A stretch of DNA of 64,000 nt from Aeromonas allosaccharophila (GTDB lineage Bacteria > Pseudomonadota > Gammaproteobacteria > Enterobacterales > Aeromonadaceae): contig NZ_CDBR01000062.1 of assembly GCF_000819685.1 (NCBI RefSeq), positions 60,287 to 124,286 of the forward strand, in the 5' to 3' direction. Under the pieces are notes generated by a model. That model saw only the letters and a program-made list of their open reading frames with translations, was not told where the DNA came from and did not search any database. Positions within the stretch are counted from its first letter, which is position 1; each line of letters opens with the position of its first letter. Positions 9,838 through 18,450 of the stretch are shown piece by piece. The translations under genes were made by a program, and so were the position numbers.

Positions 9838-10298
9838 GCCTTTGCCAGCCACGCCCGCTGTTCGTCTACGGCAGCCTGATGGACGGATTGTTCAACTACC
9901 GCCGCTATCTGGCTCACCACGTGAGCCAGACGCCCCGGCGCGCCCGGGTGCGCGGCGCTCTCTATCACCTGCAGCACAAGGGCTACCCCGCCCTGCTGCA
10001 GGGGGATGACTGGGTCTATGGCGAGCTATTTGTGCTGGACGACTTCCCTGCCGCCATCGCGGCGCTCGACGAGATGGAGAACTTCCACGGCGAGGATGAT
10101 CCCCAGAGCGAATATCTGCGCCAGCTCATCGAGGTGGAGATCTTCGACCCGGCGCAGGGGCGTTATGTCGGCCAACAGCAGGCCTACCACTACCGCTACG
10201 TAGTGCAGCACGATCCCAGGTGGCAACAGGGCAAGCACTACCTGCCCGACGGCAACTGGCGCGCTTTCCATCTGGCGCAACTGGAGAGCGCCGCCTGA
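9834..10298 (+). CDS. Gamma-glutamylcyclotransferase family protein
   Basis: 154 residues beginning [10 protein letters not shown], the YGSL substrate-binding loop of GGCT/AIG2-like folds. The acidic residue expected for catalysis lies in [10 protein letters not shown] (about residues 78-87). Family enzymes convert gamma-glutamyl compounds to 5-oxoproline (pyroglutamate) plus an amine or amino acid. Its ATG overlaps the pcp stop by four bases, so expression is coupled. Two enzymes that release pyroglutamate and a membrane pair in one operon is a notable theme. The exact substrate cannot be read from sequence. Confidence 0.85.
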   Translation: MSLCQPRPLFVYGSLMDGLFNYRRYLAHHVSQTPRRARVRGALYHLQHKGYPALLQGDDWVYGELFVLDDFPAAIAALDEMENFHGEDDPQSEYLRQLIEVEIFDPAQGRYVGQQQAYHYRYVVQHDPRWQQGKHYLPDGNWRAFHLAQLESAA

Positions 10299-10318
10299 CG
10301 GTCAGCGACAATAACAAA

Positions 10319-10343
10319 GGGCAGCCCGCGGGCTGCCCTTTTT
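10319..10343 (+). terminator. Rho-independent terminator of the pcp operon
   Basis: A perfect 20-nt palindrome with arms GGGCAGCCCG and CGGGCTGCCC, followed by TTTTT. It lies between convergent genes and may also serve the minus-strand chemoreceptor gene. Confidence 0.85.
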
Positions 10344-10363
10344 CATGGAAGATGGACTGAGGA

Positions 10364-12256
10364 TCAGAGCCGGAAACGGCCGATCTCCTGCTCCAGCCGC
10401 TCGGTCAGCGACTTGAGTTCGGCCGCCTGCGCCGCCTCGTTGCCCGCCTGCTCGGCCAGCTCTTGCGAGACGTGGCGGATATTCTCGGTATTGCGGCTGA
10501 TCTCGCCGGTCACCGAGGTCTGCTCCTCGGCCGCTGCGGCGATCTGGGTCGCCATGTCGCTGATGGAGCCGATCGCCTCGTTGATCCGGGCAAGGCTCTG
10601 GTTGGCCGCTTCCGCATCCTCCACGCTAGTGCCCGCCAGCTGACGGCTGGTCTCCATGCCACCCACCGCGCGACGGGTGGTCTGCTGCAGGGTCTCGATC
10701 ATCTGCTGGATCTCGTCGGTGGAGTCGTGGGTACGACGCGACAGCACCCGCACCTCGTCTGCCACCACCGCAAAACCACGGCCCTGCTCACCGGCCCGGG
10801 CCGCCTCGATGGCGGCGTTGAGCGCCAGCAGGTTGGTCTGCTCGGCGATACCGCTGATGGTGGCCAGAATGCCGCTGATCTTCTGGGCATGGCTGTCGAG
10901 CTCGTTGATGATCTGGCTGGCATCGGCCACTTCGTCCGCCAGACCGGTAATGCTGCGCTGACTCTGGCCAACCTGGGATTGACCGGCGACCGCCAGTGCG
11001 ACCGCCTCGGTAGCGGTGGTGGCGGCAAACTCGGCGTTGCCGGCGATCTCCTGGGTGGCGGAGGCCATCTCGGTCACCGCAGTCGCCACCATCACGATCT
11101 CGTCCTGCTGTTGACGCACCCGCTGACTGCGGGCCTGCGCCCCGGCCGCCTGGGTGCAGGACTGGGCCGCCAGCTCGACGGTCACGTCCCGCAACCGGCT
11201 AACGATGCCGTGCAGCCGCGCCACGAACTGGTTGAAGTTCTGGGCCAGCTGACCCACCTCATCCTTGCTGTGGGTGTTGATGTGAACGGTGAGATCCCCC
11301 TCGCCGTGGGCGATGTCGTGCAGGGCGTGCGCCACCCGACCGAGATCGGCGAACAGGTATTTGAAGGTGGCGGTGAGCAGGGCGCTGAACACCAGCATCA
11401 GCACCAGCGTCAGCCCCACCAGCTCCCACAACAGGCTGCTGAGCGGCGCCTCCAGCACATCGCGATACATCACCATGGCCAGCAGCCAGTCGGTACCCGC
11501 TACCGGTTGTACCGCCAGCAGCACATCCCGCCCGTCGAGGGTGGCAGCGTGCAGCTCGCTGTTTTCGCGGCCCCACTGCTGGAAGGTGGCGGCAGAGAGT
11601 CCCGGCGCCAGCTCGGCGATGGGCTTGAGCGCCAGATCCTTCTGCGGATGGCCGACGATGAGGCCGCTGCTGTCGAGCAGCATGGCGTAACCCTCACCCT
11701 GCACCTTCATCGCCAGCACTTCGTCGATCAGCTTGTCGAGCGCCAGGTTGGCCCCCACGGCACCGACCAGCTCGCCCTGATGGCGCACCGGCTCGGAGAG
11801 GGTGACCACCAGCTTCTGCATGGTAACGCTGACATAGGGAGCAGTGACGATCAACTGCCCCGCCTTCACCGCATCCTGATACCAGGGGCGCTCGCGCGGG
11901 TCATAGTTGCCGGTGTTGAGGGAGGGATCCTGCCGGGTCATGACCCCCTGCGCGGAACCAAAATAGGTGAGGCCGAACCCACCGGAGGTGTAGGCCTGCT
12001 TCAGGTGCGGCACCAGCTCGGCCTGCGGGTTGTCGCTGATCAGGTTCACCAGCGCATGGACGGTATTCTTGCGATCCGCCATCCATTCGCCGATCGCGAC
12101 CGAGTAGGCGTGGCCATAGTTGACCGCCTCGCTCTGGATGGCGCTCATGGTGCGGGATTTGAGGGTGTGAAAGGCAACGATGCCGAGCAGTGATGCCATC
12201 AGCAGCACCACGCCAAGACTGGTGGCCAGCAGCTTGCCGCGCAGAGAGAGGGTCAT
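10364..12256 (-). CDS. Methyl-accepting chemotaxis protein with periplasmic Cache domain
   Basis: About 630 residues. Membrane helix 1 (about residues 10-30), a periplasmic dCache sensor (about 35-270, with [14 protein letters not shown] and [14 protein letters not shown]), membrane helix 2 (about 277-300), HAMP, then the cytoplasmic signalling domain with the hairpin tip [32 protein letters not shown]. It senses an external ligand and controls CheA; the ligand is unknown. I start at ATG 12256 (MTLSLRGK) rather than 12307, because a basic segment then directly precedes helix 1. There is no C-terminal CheR-tethering pentapeptide. It is an orphan chemoreceptor with no che genes nearby. Confidence 0.93.
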   Translation of the reverse strand: MTLSLRGKLLATSLGVVLLMASLLGIVAFHTLKSRTMSAIQSEAVNYGHAYSVAIGEWMADRKNTVHALVNLISDNPQAELVPHLKQAYTSGGFGLTYFGSAQGVMTRQDPSLNTGNYDPRERPWYQDAVKAGQLIVTAPYVSVTMQKLVVTLSEPVRHQGELVGAVGANLALDKLIDEVLAMKVQGEGYAMLLDSSGLIVGHPQKDLALKPIAELAPGLSAATFQQWGRENSELHAATLDGRDVLLAVQPVAGTDWLLAMVMYRDVLEAPLSSLLWELVGLTLVLMLVFSALLTATFKYLFADLGRVAHALHDIAHGEGDLTVHINTHSKDEVGQLAQNFNQFVARLHGIVSRLRDVTVELAAQSCTQAAGAQARSQRVRQQQDEIVMVATAVTEMASATQEIAGNAEFAATTATEAVALAVAGQSQVGQSQRSITGLADEVADASQIINELDSHAQKISGILATISGIAEQTNLLALNAAIEAARAGEQGRGFAVVADEVRVLSRRTHDSTDEIQQMIETLQQTTRRAVGGMETSRQLAGTSVEDAEAANQSLARINEAIGSISDMATQIAAAAEEQTSVTGEISRNTENIRHVSQELAEQAGNEAAQAAELKSLTERLEQEIGRFRL

Positions 12257-12483
12257 GACGACGAATCCTTGTTGTTGTGTCAGGCAGGGAAAACCCTGAT
12301 GTATCAAAGGCTATCGGCCGCAACATGAACAGACTTTAGTGAATCTGTATATTTTTACATCCATCAACAACAGGGATGGCTATCAGAAGTTGGTTGCTCG
12401 CTATTCCATGCTACCGAGCGGCAGAACAATCAGGAGGAGAAACAGAGGGGCGGAAGGGACAGAGGGCGAACGCCGGAAATGCG

Positions 12484-12510
12484 AAAGGCCAGCTCAATGA
12501 GCTGGCCTTT
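12484..12510 (-). terminator. Terminator of tRNA-Trp transcript
   Basis: A perfect 12-bp stem (AAAGGCCAGCTC/GAGCTGGCCTTT) seven bases beyond the tRNA 3' end, ending in TTT then CGCATTT on the minus strand. Confidence 0.75.
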
Positions 12511-12517
12511 CTGAAAA

Positions 12518-12594
12518 TGGCAGGGGCGGCAGGACTCGAACCCGCAACCATCGGTTTTGGAGACCGCTGTTCTACCAATTGGAACTACGCCCCT
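12518..12594 (-). tRNA. trpT: tRNA-Trp (anticodon CCA)
   Basis: Cloverleaf read on the minus strand: acceptor AGGGGCG pairs with CGCCCCT, discriminator G, then encoded CCA (12518-12520). The anticodon loop is CTCCAAA with CCA at 12558-12560, and the T-arm is GCGGG-TTCGAGT-CCTGC. Length is 77 nt, one more than E. coli tRNA-Trp, with the extra base in the D-arm. It is a single tRNA with its own terminator; no rRNA genes are adjacent. Confidence 0.96.
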
Positions 12595-12795
12595 GCAACA
12601 AACGAGGCGTAGTATACAAAGTGGAGATCAAAGGTAAAGGCTTTTTTTACACTTTCGATGCGATTGCACAAATCCCGAACAAGTCGCGGTTGTTTGTGCA
12701 GCAAAGCGGGATAACTTGCTGTATTTGCAGCCCTGCCGGGGTAGGAATGGGACATAAATGGGGGTAGGGTGAAATCAGGTACCGGGAGGCCACTT

Positions 12796-13338
12796 ATGCT
12801 CAATTACCGATTGCTCCAACAACTGGCGCCCCTCAACTTCAGGGATGAACGCAAGACAGAGTCCCTGCCGGCCTATCTTGAACGGGTCGCGCCGCTGGTG
12901 CCCTTTATTCCTGAAAATGTGCTCTCCCAGTGGATTTACCGTCATTGGCGCGGTTTTGAGTCCAACTGGAGCTTTATCGATCTCGCCAGCCACCAGTTCA
13001 CCTGTGAACGCTGGCCCACCGCGCAACTGGTGGATCAGGTGGACTCCCGCCATATGGAGGTGATCGAACGCTGGGGCGAGATGCTGCGCAGCAATCGCTA
13101 TGTACGCCGCTCCTGGCTCGGCGAGAAGATGCTGAGCGAAGGCACCTGGCCCGAACCTGTCATCGTGCTGGCGCCCGCCGAGGGGTGCAGTTACCCGAAC
13201 GGGCAACCGCTGCCGCAACCCTACTGCCTGCTGGAAGGGCACCACAGACTCGGTTATTTGCGTGCCATGGCCCGCGATGGGGAATCACTGCAAGAAATGC
13301 ACAGGGTGTGGATTTGTCGCCCTGTTCCCGCCACTTAA
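12796..13338 (+). CDS. Uncharacterised protein with ParB-like EGHHR motif
   Basis: 180 residues, soluble, no signal peptide. ATG 12796 has GGGAGG six bases upstream; an in-frame GTG at 12769 is less likely. Near the C-terminus it has PYCLLEGHHRLGYLRAMA (about residues 149-166). This resembles the (D/E)GHHR box of ParB/Srx-type nucleotide-binding folds and of some small kinases and nucleases. Trp- and Arg-rich stretches (RHWRGFESNW) precede it. I do not recognise a named family. It sits alone between tRNA-Trp and the pyrB promoter. Confidence 0.75.
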   Translation: MLNYRLLQQLAPLNFRDERKTESLPAYLERVAPLVPFIPENVLSQWIYRHWRGFESNWSFIDLASHQFTCERWPTAQLVDQVDSRHMEVIERWGEMLRSNRYVRRSWLGEKMLSEGTWPEPVIVLAPAEGCSYPNGQPLPQPYCLLEGHHRLGYLRAMARDGESLQEMHRVWICRPVPAT

Positions 13339-13376
13339 ACGTTTTTCACACTGAAATTGGCATCATAAATAAAATT

Positions 13377-13404
13377 TTGACAATTAAAAAAGCGGCCCTA
13401 TAAT
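13377..13404 (+). promoter_or_regulatory. Sigma-70 promoter of pyrBI
   Basis: Exact consensus -35 TTGACA (13377-13382) and -10 TATAAT (13399-13404) with a 16-bp spacer. Transcription would begin near 13411, about 200 nt before pyrB. Confidence 0.9.
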
Positions 13405-13437
13405 CTGTCCGGTTTTGAAAAAGGTCGGGACGAAACG

Positions 13438-13632
13438 ATGCAGTTTTTGATTCAGAAAACAGCCTTGCAGACGGGTGGTGCGCACCAGAGCGGCCCCGTT
13501 GTTTTCGGTTCCCACCCCAAGGATCCCCAGTTATTTTTAAAAAAAGCCCCTGTTTCAGGGGCTTTTTTTTGTGCCCGAAAAACCTCCAATGATGTCAAAG
13601 GGAATGCAGACGATGACCAATCCACTCTATAA
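13438..13632 (+). CDS. pyrL: pyrBI leader peptide
   Basis: A 64-codon ORF beginning shortly after the pyrB promoter, with a plausible site (GGGA) seven bases upstream. It runs through the attenuator, where it encodes [11 protein letters not shown], very like the GAFFC of the E. coli PyrL peptide. In that system UTP level controls RNA polymerase pausing, and hence whether the leader ribosome blocks the terminator. Here the ORF does not stop before pyrB but overlaps its first 20 bases in another frame. Length and overlap are unusual compared with the 44-residue E. coli leader. Confidence 0.75.
   Translation: MQFLIQKTALQTGGAHQSGPVVFGSHPKDPQLFLKKAPVSGAFFCARKTSNDVKGNADDDQSTL
13541..13570 (+). terminator. 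pyrBI attenuator (intrinsic terminator)
   Basis: Stem AAAAAGCCCCTG/CAGGGGCTTTTT with a TTT loop, followed by a long T-run to 13570. It is preceded by a T-rich stretch (13531-13538) suitable for UTP-sensitive pausing. It lies inside the leader ORF, 43 bp before pyrB. Confidence 0.92.
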
Positions 13633-14533
13633 GAAACATGTCATCTCCATTTCGGACCTGACCCGGTCAGAAATGGAACTGGTAGTCTCAACCGCACAAC
13701 GGTTGAAGGCTGAACCTGACACCAGCCTGTTGAAAGACAAGCTGGTTGCCAGCTGCTTCTTCGAAGCCTCCACCCGCACCCGCCTCTCGTTCGAGACCGC
13801 GGTACAGCGCCTCGGCGGCAACATCATCGGTTTCGCCGACGGTGGCAACACCAGCGCCAAGAAAGGCGAGACGCTGGCTGACTCCATCAAGATCATCGGC
13901 TCCTACTCGGATGCGGTAGTGATGCGCCACCCGAAAGAGGGCGCGGCCCGTCTGGCTGCCGAGTTCTCCCGCGTGCCGGTCATCAACGGCGGCGACGGCT
14001 CCAACCAGCATCCGAGCCAGACCCTGCTCGACCTGTTCACCATCCATGAGACCCAGGGTCGTCTGGACAACCTCAACGTCGCCTTCGTCGGTGACCTGAA
14101 ATATGGCCGCACCGTGCACTCGCTGGCCCAGGCCCTCAGCCTGTTCAACAGCCGTTTCTTCTTCATCTCCCCGGAAGCGCTGGCGATGCCGGACTACATC
14201 TGCGAAGAGCTGGAAGAGAAGGGCATCCCGTTCAGCGTCCACCAGACCATGGAAGAGGTGATGCCTGAGCTGGACATCCTCTACATGACCCGTGTCCAGA
14301 AAGAGCGCTTCGACGAGACCGAATACAAGCACATGGCCGCCAAGTTCGTGCTGGAGCTGGCGACCCTGGAAGGGGCCAAGCCCACCATGAAGATCCTGCA
14401 TCCCCTGCCCCGCGTCGACGAGATCGATGTCGCGGTCGACAAGACCCCCCACGCTTGCTACTTCCAGCAGGCGGAGAACGGGGTCTATGCACGCCAGGCG
14501 CTGCTGGCACTGGTACTGAACGAAACTGTCTGA
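13613..14533 (+). CDS. pyrB: Aspartate carbamoyltransferase catalytic subunit
   Basis: Catalyses carbamoyl phosphate plus aspartate to carbamoyl aspartate, the committed step of pyrimidine synthesis. It contains the carbamoyl-phosphate motif STRTRLSFE, the MRHP motif, [11 protein letters not shown] and the aspartate-loop region VQKERF. The start at 13613 ([12 protein letters not shown]) matches E. coli PyrB; upstream in-frame ATGs fall in or next to the attenuator. 306 residues, normal. Followed by pyrI after 15 bp. Confidence 0.98.
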   Translation: MTNPLYKKHVISISDLTRSEMELVVSTAQRLKAEPDTSLLKDKLVASCFFEASTRTRLSFETAVQRLGGNIIGFADGGNTSAKKGETLADSIKIIGSYSDAVVMRHPKEGAARLAAEFSRVPVINGGDGSNQHPSQTLLDLFTIHETQGRLDNLNVAFVGDLKYGRTVHSLAQALSLFNSRFFFISPEALAMPDYICEELEEKGIPFSVHQTMEEVMPELDILYMTRVQKERFDETEYKHMAAKFVLELATLEGAKPTMKILHPLPRVDEIDVAVDKTPHACYFQQAENGVYARQALLALVLNETV

Positions 14534-14548
14534 GCTTAGGGGAATATC

Positions 14549-15013
14549 ATGTCTGACAAGAACCAACTGCAAGTCGAAGCCATCCGTCACGGCTCCGTCA
14601 TCGATCACATCCCCGCTGGCCAGGGCATCAAGATCCTCAAGCTGTTCCAGCTGGTTGAAACCCAGGAGCGGATCACCGTCGGCTTCAACCTGAAATCCGG
14701 CGCGCTGGGCAAGAAGGATCTCATCAAGATTGAGAACACCCGCCTGACCGAACAGCAGGCCAACCAGCTGGCGCTGTTCGCCCCGAAAGCGACCGTCAAC
14801 ATCATCGAAGACTTCAATGTGGTGAAGAAGCACCAGCTGGAGCTGCCGGAGTTCATCGCCGGGGTGTTCCACTGCCCCAACTCCAACTGCATCTCCCACA
14901 ACGAGCCGGTGGACAGCTACTTCCGGGTGCGCGAAGTGAAAGGCGTGGTGCGGATGAAGTGCAAATATTGCGAGAAGTCCTTCACTCAGGACATCGTCAG
15001 CGAGCGTGACTGA
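14549..15013 (+). CDS. pyrI: Aspartate carbamoyltransferase regulatory subunit
   Basis: 154 residues. The N-terminal allosteric domain binds ATP/CTP and the C-terminal zinc domain has Cys109, Cys114, Cys138 and Cys141, the same numbering as E. coli. It assembles with PyrB into the c6r6 holoenzyme and gives CTP feedback inhibition. Cotranscribed with pyrB and followed by a terminator. Confidence 0.98.
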   Translation: MSDKNQLQVEAIRHGSVIDHIPAGQGIKILKLFQLVETQERITVGFNLKSGALGKKDLIKIENTRLTEQQANQLALFAPKATVNIIEDFNVVKKHQLELPEFIAGVFHCPNSNCISHNEPVDSYFRVREVKGVVRMKCKYCEKSFTQDIVSERD

Positions 15014-15022
15014 TATCTGATT

Positions 15023-15044
15023 GGGCCCTGCGGGGCCCATTTTT
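15023..15044 (+). terminator. Terminator of pyrBI
   Basis: GGGCCC/GGGCCC arms with loop TGCG, then ATTTTT, nine bases past the pyrI stop. Confidence 0.85.
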
Positions 15045-15213
15045 GAACCCTGTCACATCACCGAATTTCCAGTCAGCTATAATTTGCCATCCCAAGATGG
15101 TAATGCCCGTTCATTCCCTGCATATAGATGGATTATCAGTGTTTTTGGCTGATAACCGACAGCTATGGCAGATATCGCGCGTTTACCTCCGGTCATCGTC
15201 AAAGGAATTCGCC

Positions 15214-15705
15214 GTGGTCAAAACCCTCAGTCGTCCCGTTGCCCAAGAGCCCGATCTGGCCCAGCTGGATGCCTGTCGCCAGATCATCGGTCAGCACTGC
15301 TACAGCACCCAGGAAGAGATCCGTCGTGAGCTGTCAGAGCGCGGTTTCGCCGACATCAGCCAGTCCACCATCTCCCGCCTGCTGCGCCGCCTCGGTGTTG
15401 CCAAGGCGCAGAATGCCAACGGCAAGAAGGTCTACACCCTGGTAGACGATCAGCTGGAGCCAGCTGGTAGCACTCGCTCGATCCACGACATGGTGCGCGA
15501 AGTGGTGCACAACCAGCAGATGGTGCTGATCCACACCACCCCGGGGGCCGCTACCGTGGTGGCCCGCCTGCTGGATCGCAACGCCAATCCGGAGATCATG
15601 GGCGCCGTCGCCGGCAATGACGTAGTGCTGGTCGCGCCGCGCCATATCAGCCGTACCCGCCAGGCCCATGCCGCCGTGGTGCGCACGCTGGCACAGGCCC
15701 GCTAA
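15214..15705 (+). CDS. argR: Arginine repressor family regulator (ArgR/AhrC type)
   Basis: About 163 residues from GTG 15214, which has AAAGGA seven bases upstream. The N-terminal winged helix (STQEEIRRELSERGFADISQSTISRLLRRLG) binds ARG boxes; the C-terminal domain (IHTTPGAATVVARLLD, then GAVAGNDVVL) forms trimers/hexamers and binds arginine. In E. coli the last motif is GTIAGDD, so the first Asp is Asn here. A longer ORF to 15043 overlaps the pyrI terminator and is rejected. A -10-like TATAAT lies at 15078-15083. Placement tail-to-tail with the arc operon suggests a dedicated regulator of arginine deiminase genes. It could instead be the only ArgR of the genome; this window cannot tell. Confidence 0.9.
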   Translation: MVKTLSRPVAQEPDLAQLDACRQIIGQHCYSTQEEIRRELSERGFADISQSTISRLLRRLGVAKAQNANGKKVYTLVDDQLEPAGSTRSIHDMVREVVHNQQMVLIHTTPGAATVVARLLDRNANPEIMGAVAGNDVVLVAPRHISRTRQAHAAVVRTLAQAR

Positions 15706-15728
15706 GCTCTCTCCCCCAAATGCATTGA

Positions 15729-15751
15729 GGCGACCCGCGGGTCGCCTTTTT
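15729..15751 (+). terminator. Terminator of argR
   Basis: Perfect palindrome (arms GGCGACCCG/CGGGTCGCC) followed by TTTTT. Confidence 0.85.
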
Positions 15752-15789
15752 GTTGCCTATTATTTTTGCCCATCACTTCTTGCGCCCAT

Positions 15790-15818
15790 AAAAAACGGGA
15801 GCCCGCAGGCTCCCGTTT
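15790..15818 (-). terminator. Terminator of the arc operon
   Basis: Stem AAACGGGAGCC/GGCTCCCGTTT with a 4-base loop and a T6 run on the minus strand, just past the transporter gene. Confidence 0.88.
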
Positions 15819-15836
15819 CATCTTGCTTGTCATCCC

Positions 15837-17243
15837 TCAGGAGAGCACGGCACCAAGACTCAGGCAGACCACGATCAGCACGGTCAGGATAGCGAGCAGC
15901 GGAGCCACCCACTTCAGCCAGCGTACATAAGGTACCTTGGCGATGGCCAGACCGCCCATCACTACAGCGGAGGTCGGGGTCACCAGGTTCACCAGACCGG
16001 AGGCAGACTGGTAAGCAGTCACCACCAGATCGCGGCCCACGTTGGCGAAGTCGGCCAGCGGCGCCATGATCGGCATGGTCAGTACAGCCAGACCGGAGGA
16101 GGACGGCACCAGGAAGGAGAGCACCACTTCCAGCACGAACATCACGTTGATAAAGACGATGGTGGAGAGGCCGGTCACGATCCCTTCTGCACTGTGCAAA
16201 ATGGTGTGAGTGATCATGCCGTTATCCATTACCACCACGATACCGCGGGCGATACCGATGATCAGCGCCACACCCAGCAGGTCGCGGGCACCGTCGATAA
16301 AGTTGGAGGTCAGCTCCTCTTCGCTCATGCGGGAGATGATACCGACGATGATGGCGGCAGCCAGGAACACGCCGGAGATCTGCGCCATCCACCAGCCCAG
16401 CACGGCCACACCGTAGATCATCACGGCAAAGGCGGCGACGAAGATACCCAGCACGATTTTACGGGTCAGGGTGAACTCCAGCATCTGGTCACTCTTGTTG
16501 CCAAGGAAGTGGGCACGGTTCTCTTCCCACTTGTCAGCTACCAGAGATTTGCTCGGATCGCTGCGCACCATCTTGGCGTAACGCATGACGTAGGCAACAC
16601 AGAGCAGCCAACCGGCGACCAGCATGGCGACGCGCAGCCAGATACCATCGGTGAAGGAGATACCGGCGGCGTTGGCCGCGATCACAGTAGCAAACGGGTT
16701 GATGGTGGAACCGAGAGTACCGATACCGGCGCCCAGCAATACGGTTGCCGCCGCCACCACAGGGTCAAAGCGGGCAGCCATCATCACCGGCACCAGCAGG
16801 GTGTAGAAAGGCAGCGACTCTTCGGCCATACCGTAGATGGTGCCACCTGCGGCGAACAGCGCCATCAGGATCGGGATCATCCACTCTTCACGGCCGCGCA
16901 GGCGGTCGGTCACACGTTCGATACCGGCATCGATGGCACCGGTCTTGGTCACAATGCCAAGAAAACCACCGATGATCAGGATAAAGAGGGAGACGTCGAT
17001 GGCGCCTGCCTCATAGGTGTCGTGGTTGTAGAGGCCATCGATAGGTGCCAGCAGCACGTCGACGATCCCCTGGGGATTCCCCTCCACCAATTTGTAGGTA
17101 CCCGCCACCGGCACTTCTTTGCCGAGGGCTTCGTTCATGGTCATTTCATATTTGCCGGCCGGCACTATCCAGCTCAGTGCGGCCACCAGGGCGATCAGCA
17201 CAAACAGTATCGTGTAGGCTGACGGGAACTTGAATTTGGTCAT
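15837..17243 (-). CDS. YfcC/ArcD-like membrane transporter (likely arginine/ornithine exchange)
   Basis: 468 residues with about 12 membrane helices, of the YfcC / C4-dicarboxylate-anaerobic-carrier-like superfamily (signatures GMAEESLPFYTLLVPVM, GSTINPFATVIAANAAG and NLVTPTSAVVMGG). ATG 17243 (MTKFKFPSAYT) has AAGGA upstream; a start at 17276 adds an unsupported extension. It is the last gene of arcA-arcC-arcB, the slot taken by arcD in other arginine deiminase operons, so arginine uptake coupled to ornithine export is likely (inference). It is not the APC-type ArcD of Pseudomonas. Confidence 0.88.
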   Translation of the reverse strand: MTKFKFPSAYTILFVLIALVAALSWIVPAGKYEMTMNEALGKEVPVAGTYKLVEGNPQGIVDVLLAPIDGLYNHDTYEAGAIDVSLFILIIGGFLGIVTKTGAIDAGIERVTDRLRGREEWMIPILMALFAAGGTIYGMAEESLPFYTLLVPVMMAARFDPVVAAATVLLGAGIGTLGSTINPFATVIAANAAGISFTDGIWLRVAMLVAGWLLCVAYVMRYAKMVRSDPSKSLVADKWEENRAHFLGNKSDQMLEFTLTRKIVLGIFVAAFAVMIYGVAVLGWWMAQISGVFLAAAIIVGIISRMSEEELTSNFIDGARDLLGVALIIGIARGIVVVMDNGMITHTILHSAEGIVTGLSTIVFINVMFVLEVVLSFLVPSSSGLAVLTMPIMAPLADFANVGRDLVVTAYQSASGLVNLVTPTSAVVMGGLAIAKVPYVRWLKWVAPLLAILTVLIVVCLSLGAVLS

Positions 17244-17331
17244 GGTCCAGCTTCCTTCTGTGGGTGTGGTATCCATGCAGGCTGCGGGTCGTAGGGTTAG
17301 AGGTATTATGCCGCTGTCACATGGTCGAAAA

Positions 17332-17351
17332 GCCGGGGGTCACCCCCCGGC
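17332..17351 (-). terminator. Intercistronic hairpin between arcB and transporter gene
   Basis: An 8-bp GC stem (GCCGGGGG/CCCCCGGC, loop of 4) followed by TTTTCGACC. Probably an attenuating or RNA-stabilising element that lowers transporter expression relative to arcACB. Confidence 0.55.
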
Positions 17352-17366
17352 ACCACTACTGCGACC

Positions 17367-18371
17367 TTAGTCGCCCAGCGTAGCAACCATCACTGCCTTG
17401 ATGGTGTGCATCCGGTTTTCGGCCTCGTCGAACACGATGCTGTGCTCGGATTCGAACACGTCCTCGGTCACTTCCAGGCCTTTCATGCCATATTTGTCAG
17501 CTACTTCCTTGCCCATGGTGGTCTCGTCGTTGTGGAACGCCGGCAGGCAGTGCATGAACTTCACATCAGGATTCTTGGTGGCGTTGATGACATCCATGTT
17601 GACCTGATACGGGGTCATCAGTTTGACGCGCTGATCCCAGGCTTCTTTCGCTTCACCCATGGAAACCCAGACGTCGGTGTAGAGGAAGTCGGTACCCAGC
17701 ACACCCTCTTTCACATCTTCGGTCAGGGTGATGCGTGCGCCGGTCTCTTCGGCGATCAGGCGGCACTTGGCAACCAGCTCCTCTTCCGGCCAGAAGGCTT
17801 TCGGCGCAACCAGACGGATGTCCATGCCCATTTTGGCGGCGCCGACCATCAGGGAGTTACCCATGTTGTTGCGGGCATCACCCAGGTAGGCGAACTTGAT
17901 TTGATCCAGACGTTTGCCCTTGCCGTGCTCCAGCATGGTCATGAAGTCGGCCAGGATCTGAGTCGGGTGGAATTCGTTGGTCAGGCCGTTCCAGACCGGG
18001 ACACCGGCGTAGGCACCCAGCTCTTCGACGATCTCCTGACCGTAGCCACGGTATTCGATACCATCATACATGCGACCCAGTACACGGGCGGTGTCCTTCA
18101 TGGACTCCTTGTGACCGATCTGGGAACCGCTCGGGCCAAGGTAGGAGACTTGCGCGCCCTGGTCGAAGGCCGCCACTTCAAATGCACAGCGGGTACGGGT
18201 AGAGGTCTTCTCGAAGATCAGGGCAATGTTTTTGCCGGTCAGGTGTTTGCGCTCGTAGCCACCGTATTTGGCTTTTTTCAGGTCGATGGCCAGGTCAATC
18301 ATGTATTGGATTTCGCGCGGGGTGAAGTCCAGCAGTTTCAGGAAGTTACGGTTACGCAGATTAAAAGCCAT
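17367..18371 (-). CDS. arcB: Ornithine carbamoyltransferase, catabolic
   Basis: 334 residues. Motifs: carbamoyl-phosphate site [20 protein letters not shown], ornithine-loop DVWVSMGEA, and MHCLPAFHN with the catalytic Cys. In this operon it should split citrulline with phosphate to ornithine and carbamoyl phosphate. Sequence alone cannot separate catabolic from anabolic enzymes, but the position between arcC and the transporter gene supports the catabolic role. 79 bp after arcC. Confidence 0.95.
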   Translation of the reverse strand: MAFNLRNRNFLKLLDFTPREIQYMIDLAIDLKKAKYGGYERKHLTGKNIALIFEKTSTRTRCAFEVAAFDQGAQVSYLGPSGSQIGHKESMKDTARVLGRMYDGIEYRGYGQEIVEELGAYAGVPVWNGLTNEFHPTQILADFMTMLEHGKGKRLDQIKFAYLGDARNNMGNSLMVGAAKMGMDIRLVAPKAFWPEEELVAKCRLIAEETGARITLTEDVKEGVLGTDFLYTDVWVSMGEAKEAWDQRVKLMTPYQVNMDVINATKNPDVKFMHCLPAFHNDETTMGKEVADKYGMKGLEVTEDVFESEHSIVFDEAENRMHTIKAVMVATLGD

Positions 18372-18450
18372 GATGAGTTCTCTCTATATTTGTTTCAGAC
18401 CAATTCGGGCAGTAGTGTTGACTACGCATTCTCAGTACAAATTTCGGTAA

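Noticed and set aside
12518..12594. tRNA-Trp as an integration site
   Set aside because: No integrase next to it and no second copy of the tRNA 3' end noticed in the window.
15043..15213. N-terminal extension of ArgR
   Set aside because: Would begin in the T-run of the pyrI terminator and adds 57 residues not found in the family.
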